Source: Chloroflexota bacterium (GTDB lineage: Bacteria > Chloroflexota > Anaerolineae > JAADDB01). From it: a DNA stretch of 6,979 bases. Below the pieces are notes generated by a model, which saw only the letters and a list, made by a program, of their open reading frames with translations, ran no database searches and had not been told where the DNA came from. The translations under genes were made by a program, and so were the position numbers. Shown in pieces: positions 1-6,655 of this stretch. The DNA is taken from assembly GCA_013154135.1 (NCBI GenBank), contig JAADDB010000061.1, positions 1 through 6,979 of the forward strand. The letters are read 5' to 3'. The first letter of the stretch is position 1, and every line of letters begins with the position of its first letter.

Positions 1-522
1 GAGATGCGTGCGTTCAAGGACGAAATGCAAGCCATTCAAATGCGGGCAGAGCAAGAGCGCCGTGAGATGGCCCGCCGCTGGGGTGAGCTATCGAACAAGA
101 TGGGGACTTTGGCGGAGGACCTGGTGGCCCCCAGCATTCCTCGTGTGCTCCAGGAAGTGACCGGGTGTTCACCCGAGGAGATAGAGTTCAAGGCTGTACG
201 AGTCCAGAGACGACATCATCGCGATCCTGGGCGTGTCAAAGAGTTTGACGTAGTCGTGGTGTGCAATGGCTATGTGTTGGTGAACGAGACAAAGAGCAAG
301 CTGCGCAGCACAGATGTAGACGACTTTGAGAAGATCATGCGGGAGGTGCGGGCTTTCTTCCCTGAGTATGAGGACAAACGGTTCATCGGCGCCATTGCCA
401 CCTTGTACATGCCGGAGGAAGTGGCGAAATACGCGGAGCGAAAAGGATTAATTGCCCTGGGCTTTGGGGAAGAAGCCATGGAAGTGCTGAACAGTCCCGG
501 TTTTAAGCCCAAGGAATTCTGA
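1..522 (+). CDS. Coiled-coil plus PD-(D/E)XK nuclease-like protein (DUF3782-type), 5' partial
   Basis: The frame is open to the first base (GAG precedes the first ATG at 4) and no ribosome binding site is visible, so the true start probably lies upstream. Counting from the ATG at 4, residues 1-35 are charged and heptad-like, consistent with the end of a coiled coil. Residues 34-48 (GTLAEDLVAP and following) resemble the segment joining coil and nuclease domain in DUF3782-type proteins. The candidate PD-(D/E)XK signature is E38, D82 in a hydrophobic strand (EFDVVVV), then E95-T-K97. A helix and strand follow, giving the usual alpha-beta core. These proteins are abundant in Chloroflexota and Cyanobacteria; their substrate is unknown and some may be inactive. 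The gene faces the rest of the window convergently. I am fairly sure of the fold and do not claim a biological role. Confidence 0.72.
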   Translation, partial: EMRAFKDEMQAIQMRAEQERREMARRWGELSNKMGTLAEDLVAPSIPRVLQEVTGCSPEEIEFKAVRVQRRHHRDPGRVKEFDVVVVCNGYVLVNETKSKLRSTDVDDFEKIMREVRAFFPEYEDKRFIGAIATLYMPEEVAKYAERKGLIALGFGEEAMEVLNSPGFKPKEF

Positions 523-541
523 AATCGGCCTGAACGACAAA

Positions 542-571
542 CGAGGGCAGGGCTACAAGGCCCTGCCCTCG
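542..571 (-). terminator. Hairpin terminator between convergent genes
   Basis: A perfect 12-bp inverted repeat (542-553 against 560-571) has a 6-nt loop. It lies 8 nt past the aminopeptidase stop. Read on the minus strand, the stem is followed by TTTGTCGTT, a moderately T-rich tail. On the + strand it lies 19 nt after the nuclease-like gene but has no T-tract, so it is best as a terminator of the minus-strand unit and only possibly bidirectional. Confidence 0.78.
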
Positions 572-579
572 GCCTCGCG

Positions 580-1698
580 TCATTCTCGCAGCTCCTCAAC
601 GGTGAACTCCCCGTTCTCGTAGAACAGCTCCCCATCCGCGTACATCCGTCCCCCTTGGCGCAGATCGCAGATCATGTCCCAATGGATCGCGGACTGATTC
701 TTCCCTCCGCACTCGGGGTATGCCTTCCCCAACGCCATGTGGATGGTGCCGTGGATCTTCTCGTCAAAGAGGATGTTCTTCGTGAACGTCTGGATGCCCC
801 GGTTGAGGCCGATGGCGAATTCGCCCACGCGTCGGGCCCCATCGTCCGTGTTCAGCATTTGCAGGAGGAAATCTTCCCCCTTTTCCGCGGTGGCTTTCAC
901 CACTTCGCCCTTTTCGAACCACAACTGAACCCCCTCCACCTCCCGGCTGTTATAGATGGCCGGGAAGGAAAACGTGATATGGCCTTCAACCGAATCCTCA
1001 ATAGGGGCCGTGAAGACCTCGCCGTCGGGGAAGTTATTGCGGCCGTCCGCGCTGATCCACGTGCGTCCACCCACGCGCAAGCGGAGGTCGGTACCGGGGG
1101 CCACCACATGAATCTCGTCTTTCTGGGAGAGCCATTTCACCACCCGGGCTTGGTAAGCGCTGACCCGTTGCCAATAGCCGATGGGATCGGACGGGTCGGG
1201 AAGGGAGGCGTTGAAGACGAATTCCGTGAATTCGTGGAAAGACATGTCCGCGTCCTGCGCGTAGGCATTGGTGGGGAAGAGAGTGAGCACCCAATGGAGT
1301 TCTCCGCGGGCCGCGCGTTCCAGAAAGACGCGCATAATATTGCCGGTGGCTTGCCGGTGGATGGAGATCTTTCGCGGATCCACATGCATGAGCTGTTTTG
1401 TGTTTGTCTCCGCCAAGATGGTGACCACACCGTCGAAGTGTTCTGCGACCCACCTGGACAATGGGGGTTCATGGCGGAGTTGGGCTTCATTAGCCTCTTT
1501 GTAGAAAATCTCCTCCGCGTCGTTCAAACCCAGAGTGATGGTCGGATGTCCGCCCGCGCGCAGGACTTCCCGGTACACCTCTCTCACCAGGGGTTCTGCC
1601 GCGGGGAAGGAGCGGATGAGCACATTCCATCCGGGTTGCACGTCCAGGGAATAGCGAACCAGCACTTGGGCGATTTGTTGGATTCGTGGATCGTACAT
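580..1698 (-). CDS. M29-family metallo-aminopeptidase
   Basis: This is a broad-specificity cytosolic metallo-aminopeptidase that removes N-terminal residues from peptides, of the family typified by thermophilic aminopeptidase T (AmpT/AmpS). At 372 residues it is slightly shorter than the roughly 400-residue classical members. The metal and active-site set of the family can be placed with matching spacing: E227 in the GEVFTAP motif, E293 (VGEFAIG), H320 (HMALG), Y327, H339 and D341 (HWDMICD). All ligands are present, so the enzyme should be active with a two-metal centre. The N-terminal 200 residues form the family's Rossmann-like domain. The ATG at 1698 is supported by GGAGG 6 nt upstream (1705-1709). 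It lies 89 bp downstream of the SDR gene on the same strand, so it may be co-transcribed or have its own promoter; none is convincing. It ends 8 nt before a strong hairpin. Confidence 0.93.
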   Translation of the reverse strand: MYDPRIQQIAQVLVRYSLDVQPGWNVLIRSFPAAEPLVREVYREVLRAGGHPTITLGLNDAEEIFYKEANEAQLRHEPPLSRWVAEHFDGVVTILAETNTKQLMHVDPRKISIHRQATGNIMRVFLERAARGELHWVLTLFPTNAYAQDADMSFHEFTEFVFNASLPDPSDPIGYWQRVSAYQARVVKWLSQKDEIHVVAPGTDLRLRVGGRTWISADGRNNFPDGEVFTAPIEDSVEGHITFSFPAIYNSREVEGVQLWFEKGEVVKATAEKGEDFLLQMLNTDDGARRVGEFAIGLNRGIQTFTKNILFDEKIHGTIHMALGKAYPECGGKNQSAIHWDMICDLRQGGRMYADGELFYENGEFTVEELRE

Positions 1699-1787
1699 AA
1701 CAAGCCTCCGTTGGTGAGAGTATTCGGTCTATGGACCGATAGAATTCAGTTTACTCGTTACTCGTTAGTCGTTCCCCATTCCCCCCT
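1699..1787. other. Intergenic region with hairpin and heptamer repeat
   Basis: This 89-bp gap separates the SDR and aminopeptidase genes, both on the minus strand. It holds the aminopeptidase ribosome binding site (GGAGG, complement of 1705-1709), a small inverted repeat (TCGGTC 1724-1729 with GACCGA 1734-1739, 4-nt loop), and a tandem heptamer block listed separately. The hairpin has no T-tract on either strand, so it is not an intrinsic terminator. I see no convincing -35/-10 pair. Confidence 0.5.
1753..1773 (+). repeat. Tandem heptamer repeat, three copies (A-n-TCGTT)
   Basis: Three adjacent 7-mers read ACTCGTT, ACTCGTT, AGTCGTT on the + strand, followed by a C-rich tract. The same motif class occurs at 6707-6727 in the opposite orientation, also flanked by a C-rich tract. 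The block lies just past the SDR stop codon, outside any gene. Such blocks look like a dispersed intergenic repeat family; a function is not evident. Confidence 0.65.
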
Positions 1788-2768
1788 TTACCCCAGCAAC
1801 CCACGGGCCCGGAGCCAGGCGATCGCGTCGGCAATCGCGACAGGGATGGGGCCATACGTGAGCCCCAACTCCTCCCGGGACTTGCGGTTATCCGCGTAGA
1901 ACCAGTATGCGCCCAGGCGGATCGTATCCCCTCGCGCGGGCAGTCGTATCCCCAGGGCCCGCAGACCATCCAGAAGAGCGGCCACAGGGGTCACACTCCA
2001 CTGGGGCAACTCCAGCAAGGGGGGGCGCACACCCAGCTCCTGAGCGATCAAGCGGGCCAGCTCCATGTGAGTGAGATTCTCCGCGTTGAGGATATACCGT
2101 TCCCCTGTACGTCCTCGTTGCGCGGCCAGCACATGACCACGGCCCACATCCCGGGCATCCACCACACCCGAGCCTCCCCGGGGCACCACAGGCAATCCCT
2201 TCCGCATACTGCGGAAAAGACTTCCCGTGGTCAGATGCACATCGCGGGGACCTATCACAATACTGGGGTTCACAATCACCGCGTCCAAGCCTGCCTGAAT
2301 CCCCTTATGGACCTCCTGTTCTCCCAGCCACTTACTGTGGCCATAGGGGAACTTCTCCGGGGGCCACGTGAATACCTGGCTTTCGTCCACCGGGTGAGCG
2401 GGATCGGGAGCGGGGCCGATGGCCGCGAGGGAGCTGGTATACACAAGTCGTTGGACGCCTGTGTGGAGAGCCGCGGAAACCACGTGGCGTGTTCCCTCCA
2501 CGTTAATCCGGTACAAGCGTTCGGGGCCGGAGCGCCAGTGATCCGCGGCGCCTGCCACATGGAACACCACATCCACCCCGGCCATCGCGGCCTTCAGACT
2601 CTCCTCATCCAGGATATCGCCCACCGCCTCCTCGAACGACAACCCCTCCAGCGCGTCCAGGCGGGACGTGGTGCGTCGCAGGATGCGGACATCCCATCCC
2701 GTCTGGTTCAACGCCTCCACCACATTTGCTCCGACCAAACCGGTAGCTCCGGTGACCAATGCTTTCAT
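1788..2768 (-). CDS. Extended SDR NAD(P)-dependent reductase/epimerase; candidate 3-ketosphinganine reductase
   Basis: This 326-residue protein belongs to the extended short-chain dehydrogenase/reductases, close in style to dihydroflavonol-4-reductase-like and HpnA-like members. Visible features are the Rossmann glycine motif GATGLVG (7-13), the acidic residue after the third strand (GD at 50-51), TSS at 111-113 with the catalytic serine/threonine, and the Y142-x3-K146 catalytic pair. The motif NPSIVIGP (168-175) and a substrate domain with GERYILNAEN (222-231) follow. The start overlaps the stop of the SPT-like gene in ATGA, and the nearest AAGGAG is 14 nt away, so translation is probably coupled. 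Known bacterial 3-ketosphinganine/ceramide reductases are SDR-type enzymes encoded in sphingolipid loci, which supports but does not prove that role. A sugar epimerase or hopanoid-associated role is the alternative. It lacks the N-terminal GASGQ/GANGQ style of SDR threonine dehydrogenases. Confidence 0.85.
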   Translation of the reverse strand: MKALVTGATGLVGANVVEALNQTGWDVRILRRTTSRLDALEGLSFEEAVGDILDEESLKAAMAGVDVVFHVAGAADHWRSGPERLYRINVEGTRHVVSAALHTGVQRLVYTSSLAAIGPAPDPAHPVDESQVFTWPPEKFPYGHSKWLGEQEVHKGIQAGLDAVIVNPSIVIGPRDVHLTTGSLFRSMRKGLPVVPRGGSGVVDARDVGRGHVLAAQRGRTGERYILNAENLTHMELARLIAQELGVRPPLLELPQWSVTPVAALLDGLRALGIRLPARGDTIRLGAYWFYADNRKSREELGLTYGPIPVAIADAIAWLRARGLLG

Positions 2769-3988
2769 GGGATCAAACCTGTCTCCTTGCCGACTTTGTA
2801 AAATGCCTCCAAGACCCGGTCCAACTGCTCATCCGTGTGTGTGGCCATATAGGACGTGCGGAGCAGGGACTTGTTGGGCGGCACGCCGGGGGGGAGCACG
2901 GGGTTGACGAACACTCCCTCGTCGAAGAGGCGCTTCCAAACAAACACCGTGCGCAACTCATCGCCGATGATGATGGGGATAATGGGCGTTTCGCTCTGGC
3001 CCGTGTCGTATCCCATGGCGCTCAACTCCCGTTTCATCCGGCGGGCGATTTGCCAAAGGCGTTCCCGGCGTTCGGGTTCCTCCTTGATGATTTGGAGAGC
3101 CGCGCGAGCCGCGGCCAAATTCGCCGCGGGGATGCTTGCGCTGAAGATGAGCGCACGGGCAAAGTGTTGGACATAGTGGATCACATCATAATCGCCCGCG
3201 ATGAAGCCGCCCAGGGAGGCGAACGATTTGCTGAACGTGCTCATGATCAAATCCACCTGGTCCGTCACCCCGAAGTGCGCGGCCGTGCCGTTTCCCTGGG
3301 GCCCTAGGACGCCCATGCTATGGGCGTCGTCCACCATGAGACGGGCGCCGTACTTGTGGCAAATTTCCACCATCTGGGGAAGAGGGGCAATATCGCCGCC
3401 CATGCTGTACACCCCGTCCACCACCACCAATCGGCCCCGGTTGGGATCGGCCTGCTGGAGAACCCGCTCCAGGTCTTCCAAGTCATTGTGCTTGAAGCGG
3501 AGGATTCGACCTTGGGAGAGGATTGCGCCGTCCACAATGCTCGCGTGGTCATCCCTATCCAGGATTACCTGGTCCTTACGGCCCACCAGCGCTTGGATCG
3601 TGCCCAAATTCGTCTGATACCCGGTGCTGAAGACCAGGGCTGCTTCCTTGCCCACGAAATCCGCCAATTCCTCTTCCAATTCCTGGTGAAGCCGCAAATT
3701 CCCGTTGAGGAATCGAGACCCCGTGTTCGACGTGCCGTATTTCCGGATGGCCTCTATGGCTGCCTCTCGCACCTTCGGGTGGGTTGTTAACCCCAAGTAA
3801 TTGTTGGAACCGCACATGATCAGTCGGTGGCCTTTGTAGACCACTTCGGTGCCCTCGTTCTCGTCCAGGGGGATGAAGTACGGATAATATCCCCCGCGCA
3901 TGGCTTCCTTCGCGTCCGTGAAAGTGTGGACTTTGGCGAAAACATCCACACCCGGCCAGGCCGCGTCACTCTTCGCAGAATTCATCAT
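2765..3988 (-). CDS. spt: Serine palmitoyltransferase-like PLP enzyme (alpha-oxoamine synthase family)
   Basis: This fold-type I PLP enzyme should condense an amino acid with an acyl thioester and release CO2. If a true SPT, it makes 3-ketosphinganine from serine and an acyl thioester in the cytosol. Its 407 residues match soluble bacterial SPT. Visible are SNNYLGL (61-67), GSRFLNGN (90-97), the PLP-stacking H148 (DDHAS), D220 and H223 (VDDAH), the Schiff-base lysine K254 in TFSKSFASLGG, and R377 after a proline-rich loop (PPGVPPN, 366-372), matching the position of the SPT carboxylate arginine. The segments YPYF, GSRFLNG, MATHT and the C-terminus resemble Bacteroidetes SPT more than Kbl or BioF, which have different text around residues 85-97. 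Two start codons are adjacent (3988 and 3985). GGAGG (3993-3997) is 4 nt from the first and 7 nt from the second, so M2 may be the real start. It overlaps the SDR gene by ATGA. Confidence 0.88.
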   Translation of the reverse strand: MMNSAKSDAAWPGVDVFAKVHTFTDAKEAMRGGYYPYFIPLDENEGTEVVYKGHRLIMCGSNNYLGLTTHPKVREAAIEAIRKYGTSNTGSRFLNGNLRLHQELEEELADFVGKEAALVFSTGYQTNLGTIQALVGRKDQVILDRDDHASIVDGAILSQGRILRFKHNDLEDLERVLQQADPNRGRLVVVDGVYSMGGDIAPLPQMVEICHKYGARLMVDDAHSMGVLGPQGNGTAAHFGVTDQVDLIMSTFSKSFASLGGFIAGDYDVIHYVQHFARALIFSASIPAANLAAARAALQIIKEEPERRERLWQIARRMKRELSAMGYDTGQSETPIIPIIIGDELRTVFVWKRLFDEGVFVNPVLPPGVPPNKSLLRTSYMATHTDEQLDRVLEAFYKVGKETGLIP

Positions 3989-4218
3989 GAGACCTCCCCC
4001 GGTTGTATGAGTGCAAACTGAGCGATATGACAGTCCATCAGAAGTGCAAAATTACGGTCGGGCTTTGGACAAACGCGAGAAACAGGTCGGCCCGTGGCGG
4101 AATAAAAGTCACTTATCCAAAGCCCCAGCATGTTCACCCAAGAAATAATAGCTCTACAGAGGATCACCAAAGGCCGTGTCCTCGGCTGTTTTGGTTATCC
4201 AGCACCTCCAAGCATACC
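3989..4218. other. 230-bp leader between nnr and the SPT-like gene
   Basis: No protein gene is supported here. On the minus strand, in transcription order, it holds an imperfect hairpin 25 nt past the nnr stop (CCAAA 4167-4171 with TTTGG 4190-4194, inner GCCG/CGGC, no T-tract) and a TATTAT hexamer (complement of 4145-4150) that could be a -10 box but lacks a good -35. Then come a 10-bp inverted repeat (4060-4069/4116-4125), a twofold 8-mer TTTGCACT (4043-4050 and 4010-4017), and the GGGGGAGGT ribosome binding site (3992-4000). The layout suggests a structured 5' leader or regulated promoter for the spt-SDR unit. Confidence 0.45.
4060..4125 (-). repeat. 10-bp perfect inverted repeat in the spt leader
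   Basis: GGGCTTTGGA (4060-4069) and TCCAAAGCCC (4116-4125) are exact reverse complements 46 nt apart. In RNA they would close a large stem-loop ending about 71 nt before the SPT start codon. The enclosed sequence has further GC-rich pairing potential. It has no T-tract, so it is not a simple terminator. Confidence 0.5.
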
Positions 4219-5937
4219 TCAAGGCAACGCATCGCGTAAATCGTCTATCACCTCAGCGATATGGGGGATCAGATCGCCCGCAACGACGCCCGCGTCTCCA
4301 ATGGTCGAGCGGGCATACTCACCGGCCATCCCGTGGATAAAGCCACCGCACACCGCGGCCTCGAAGGGCTCCAGCCCTTGAGCGAGCAAGCCAACAATGA
4401 TCCCGGCCAGCACATCACCGCTTCCTGCTGTGGCCAGGGCCGGGTTCGCGAAGGGCAACACCGCCAGCCGACCGTCCGGCGCGGCGATGACCGTATGGGC
4501 TCCTTTGAGGAGGATCACCTCGCCCCATGCCCGGGCCTTCTCCCGGGCAAGCTCCCAGCGGCGGGCTTGCACCTCCTTGGTCGTCAGACCGCACAGGCGG
4601 GCCATTTCGCCGGGGTGGGGCGTGAAGACCGCGCCTCGGACCACGTGTTGAGCCCAGTCCTCAAACTGGGCGAGCGCGTTGAGCGCGTCCGCGTCCACCA
4701 CCAGGCGTGGGAGCTCCCTCGGGCTTGGGCGCGTCTCCTCTTCCGGAGAGGAGGAGGTGGGGAGAAAGCCCAGGGAGCCTCGGGGGTGGGAGTTCCCTTC
4801 TGGGGGGACGAAACTGGGCGTTTTTTGGGCCAACAGGCCGGGAGCGAGGAGTTGGATGACGAACTCCACCGTTGTCTTCTCCCGTGTTAACCCCGGCCCC
4901 ACCAGGAGCGCGTTGTAATTCCCAACCTGCTCTCTCACCGTTGTCACCGCGCTTGCGTCGATGACCCCCAGATCATGGGGGAGGAGAAGCCATGTGGTCT
5001 CGTGGAGCGTGGCGGCCAACGTGCTTTGGAGGGGGCGAGGAACGGCCAGGGTGACGAGTCCCGTGCCCGAGTGGGTGGCTGCGGCCCCGGCGAGCCAGGC
5101 CGCGCCCGTGTAGTTCACCGATCCGGCTACCAGCAACGCCTTGCCGAACGTTCCTTTGTGCGCGTTGGGAGGCCGCTCGGGCAACCGTTCGGCCACCCAA
5201 TCCGCGGTGATGAGCTCCGGCAGGGTGGGATCCTCCGGCTCCTCAATGCCGATATCCGCGATGAGGAGCTCGCCCACTGTGGCAGCCCCGGGGAAGCGCA
5301 GTTGCCCCACCTTGGGGAAGGCAAAGGTGACCGTCATCTCCGCCGGAACAGTGTGGGGGTCCACTTCCCCCGTGTCGTTGTTCAAGCCGCTGGGACAGTC
5401 CACCGCGACCACGGTCAGGGGTTCCTTTTCGATGGGGGTGCGCAGATGGGGATCCAGGAGCAGGGGACGAGGGCGTTTGTTGCGGCTGATCTTTTCTGCC
5501 TTCACCGCTTCCAGGATATCCGCCAGGGGAGAGGTGATAGGACGGTTCGCGCCCGTGCCCAGAAGCGCGTCCAGGACAATGTTGGCCTGGGAAAGGGCCG
5601 CGCGCAGGGCCGTCAATTGGGGGTCGTGTGCGTGGTGGAGGATGGTGAGGGGGGCATCTTGCACCAGGTCTTCCTCCACCTGCTTGCGCTTCCACACGTA
5701 CACGGTAACCGTCGCGCCGGCTTGGGCCAGGTAGCGGGAAGCGACCAAGCCATCGCCGCCGTTGTTGCCGGGGCCCACAAGGGTGAGCACGTGCAGATCT
5801 TGCCCGATCCAGTTCTGGAGTACGGCTTCCGCGACACTGCGGCCGGCTTCCTCCATCATCGCGCGATAGCTGTGTCCCCTCGCGTCTGTTTGGCGTTCCA
5901 GCTCGCGCATCAACTCGACCGAAACGATTTTGGTCAT
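4219..5937 (-). CDS. nnr: Bifunctional NAD(P)HX epimerase / ADP- or ATP-dependent NAD(P)HX dehydratase
   Basis: This metabolite-repair enzyme converts damaged NADHX and NADPHX back to NAD(P)H. The N-terminal NnrE (YjeF_N) domain interconverts R and S epimers: GPGNNGGDGLVASRYL (55-70), D123 in VLDALLGTG, and VDCPSGLNNDTG (179-190). The C-terminal NnrD (ribokinase-like) domain dehydrates S-NAD(P)HX using ADP (ATP in some lineages): KGTFGKALLVAGS (261-273), VGPGL (346-350), VVDADALNAL (413-422), TPHPGEMARL (439-448), LLKG (476-479), and GSGDVLAG (505-512) with catalytic D508. At 572 residues it is longer than the usual about 500. One excess is a linker at about 148-176, common in Chloroflexota homologues; the other is an insert at about 370-409 (see the repeat entry). 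The frame is intact. The start overlaps the upstream membrane-protein stop in ATGA, with GGGGAGGA (5947-5954) 9 nt away. Confidence 0.95.
   Translation of the reverse strand: MTKIVSVELMRELERQTDARGHSYRAMMEEAGRSVAEAVLQNWIGQDLHVLTLVGPGNNGGDGLVASRYLAQAGATVTVYVWKRKQVEEDLVQDAPLTILHHAHDPQLTALRAALSQANIVLDALLGTGANRPITSPLADILEAVKAEKISRNKRPRPLLLDPHLRTPIEKEPLTVVAVDCPSGLNNDTGEVDPHTVPAEMTVTFAFPKVGQLRFPGAATVGELLIADIGIEEPEDPTLPELITADWVAERLPERPPNAHKGTFGKALLVAGSVNYTGAAWLAGAAATHSGTGLVTLAVPRPLQSTLAATLHETTWLLLPHDLGVIDASAVTTVREQVGNYNALLVGPGLTREKTTVEFVIQLLAPGLLAQKTPSFVPPEGNSHPRGSLGFLPTSSSPEEETRPSPRELPRLVVDADALNALAQFEDWAQHVVRGAVFTPHPGEMARLCGLTTKEVQARRWELAREKARAWGEVILLKGAHTVIAAPDGRLAVLPFANPALATAGSGDVLAGIIVGLLAQGLEPFEAAVCGGFIHGMAGEYARSTIGDAGVVAGDLIPHIAEVIDDLRDALP
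4709..4835 (-). repeat. Palindromic in-frame insert within the NnrD domain of nnr
   Basis: Residues about 370-409 of Nnr (rich in P, S, E, G) sit between the GPGL strand region and the VVDADALN strand, where homologues need only a short turn. The DNA here is nested inverted repeat. CTCCCTCGGGCTT (4714-4726) pairs with AAGCCCAGGGAG (4766-4777) with one bulge. Inside it, CTCCTCT (4735-4741) pairs with AGAGGAG (4747-4753) around a 5-nt loop. A 12-mer TGGGAG[C/T]TCCCT occurs at 4708-4719 and 4787-4798. The insert keeps the frame. Boundaries are approximate. Confidence 0.6.
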
Positions 5938-6557
5938 GGTCTTCTATCCTCCCCACGGAGCAAAGTATGGAAGTGGTGTTTCAGGTAATAGGCCAAAGTC
6001 AATCCCAGGATGAAGGTGCTGATGAGAACGCATGTGTAGGCCACACGGAGTGCGGTGGAGGGGGATGTCCCCACGGGGTTGAGAGGGTGTCGGATGACGC
6101 CGGTGCGCCAGAGAAGGATGGGGAGGGCGCCTCCGATGAGCAAAGCCACAATCCCCCACCAGCGTCGGTCGTGTAGCCAGTAAGCCAAGGTGAAGAAGAG
6201 GGCAGCGATGAGGGCCACGTTGACGACCATGCGGGTTCGGGGTTCCGCCCAGACGATGGGGGCACCCCAGGTGACATAGGAAGGGTAAAAGCTGATGATG
6301 AAACCGAGGACCCATGTCAACCAGGCGCTGATGAAAAGGGCCACGACCCACTGCCACGCTTCCTCCTTGTCGGTGAAGAAGGCCCAAATGCTGGCCAAGG
6401 CGCTGAGGAAGAAGAGGAGGGCGCCCGAGCGGATGAGCGCGCCGTGCAGGTAAATCAGGGAGAGCAGTCGTCCCAGGTGTCGTTCGGGGGGCATGAGGAC
6501 CAGGGTCAGGAGAAGCACCCCGGTTGTCACGGCTACAATCCATCTGGCGACCTTCAC
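5934..6557 (-). CDS. Six-helix membrane protein, remote CcmC-like
   Basis: I place the start at GTG 6557 because AGGAGG (6564-6569) sits 6 nt upstream. A longer frame back to GTG 6635 would run over a TATAAT promoter box. This gives 207 residues with about six membrane segments (5-22, 40-61, 68-91, 110-128, 134-151, 173-192). The pattern follows CcmC, the membrane protein that presents heme for cytochrome c maturation: IYLH with H38 after helix 1, WG (97-98) then VW (102-103) and R107-T108 in the periplasmic-loop position, DRR (130-132), and RHPL with H157 where CcmC has its second heme histidine. The tryptophan-rich WWVWD core is reduced to IVWAE, so heme binding is unproven. It overlaps nnr by ATGA. 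No other cytochrome c maturation gene is in the window. It could equally be an uncharacterised lineage-specific family. Confidence 0.68.
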   Translation of the reverse strand: MKVARWIVAVTTGVLLLTLVLMPPERHLGRLLSLIYLHGALIRSGALLFFLSALASIWAFFTDKEEAWQWVVALFISAWLTWVLGFIISFYPSYVTWGAPIVWAEPRTRMVVNVALIAALFFTLAYWLHDRRWWGIVALLIGGALPILLWRTGVIRHPLNPVGTSPSTALRVAYTCVLISTFILGLTLAYYLKHHFHTLLRGEDRRP

Positions 6558-6563
6558 CGACAA

Positions 6564-6569
6564 CCTCCT
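6564..6569 (-). promoter_or_regulatory. Ribosome binding site fixing the start of the CcmC-like gene
   Basis: AGGAGG on the minus strand lies 6 nt before GTG 6557. This ideal spacing and the promoter position further upstream argue against the longer reading that starts at 6635. Confidence 0.75.
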
Positions 6570-6626
6570 GGTCTGTTGAGCCTGGGTGATCAGACCGGAA
6601 AAGGGTGGTTCCCGGTCTCGGATACC

Positions 6627-6655
6627 ATTATACACGGAGTAGCCGTGCGCGAAAA
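6627..6655 (-). promoter_or_regulatory. Promoter for the CcmC-like / nnr operon
   Basis: A perfect -10 hexamer TATAAT occupies 6627-6632 on the minus strand. At 17 bp spacing the -35 would be TTTTCG (6650-6655), a poor match that reuses the T-run of the preceding terminator. Transcription would begin near 6620, giving a leader of about 60 nt before GTG 6557. Confidence 0.6.

Noticed and set aside
655..1899. 414-codon open frame on the + strand opposite the aminopeptidase
   Set aside because: It lies antisense to a gene with complete M29 motifs, runs on into the SDR gene, and shows no family motif. High GC leaves the opposite strand open.
1788..3988. Threonine degradation pair (Kbl plus SDR threonine dehydrogenase)
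   Set aside because: The SDR starts with GATGLVG and has a reductase/epimerase-style core unlike SDR threonine dehydrogenases. The PLP enzyme has GSRFLNGN and the C-terminal features of SPT rather than the Kbl text. Not excluded biochemically.
3985..4170. 61-codon open frame upstream of the SPT-like gene that also ends in an ATGA overlap
   Set aside because: It would start with TTG, has no good ribosome binding site, and its sequence runs through the inverted repeat. The ATGA overlap alone is weak evidence for a leader peptide.
4663..4820. Direct repeat AAACTGGGCG at 4663-4672 and 4811-4820 as insertion target duplication
   Set aside because: The first copy lies in normal NnrD coding sequence far from the insert edge, and a 10-mer of this composition can recur by chance.
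4975..5988. 337-codon open frame on the + strand opposite nnr
   Set aside because: Antisense shadow of nnr, rich in G and R, with no recognisable domain.
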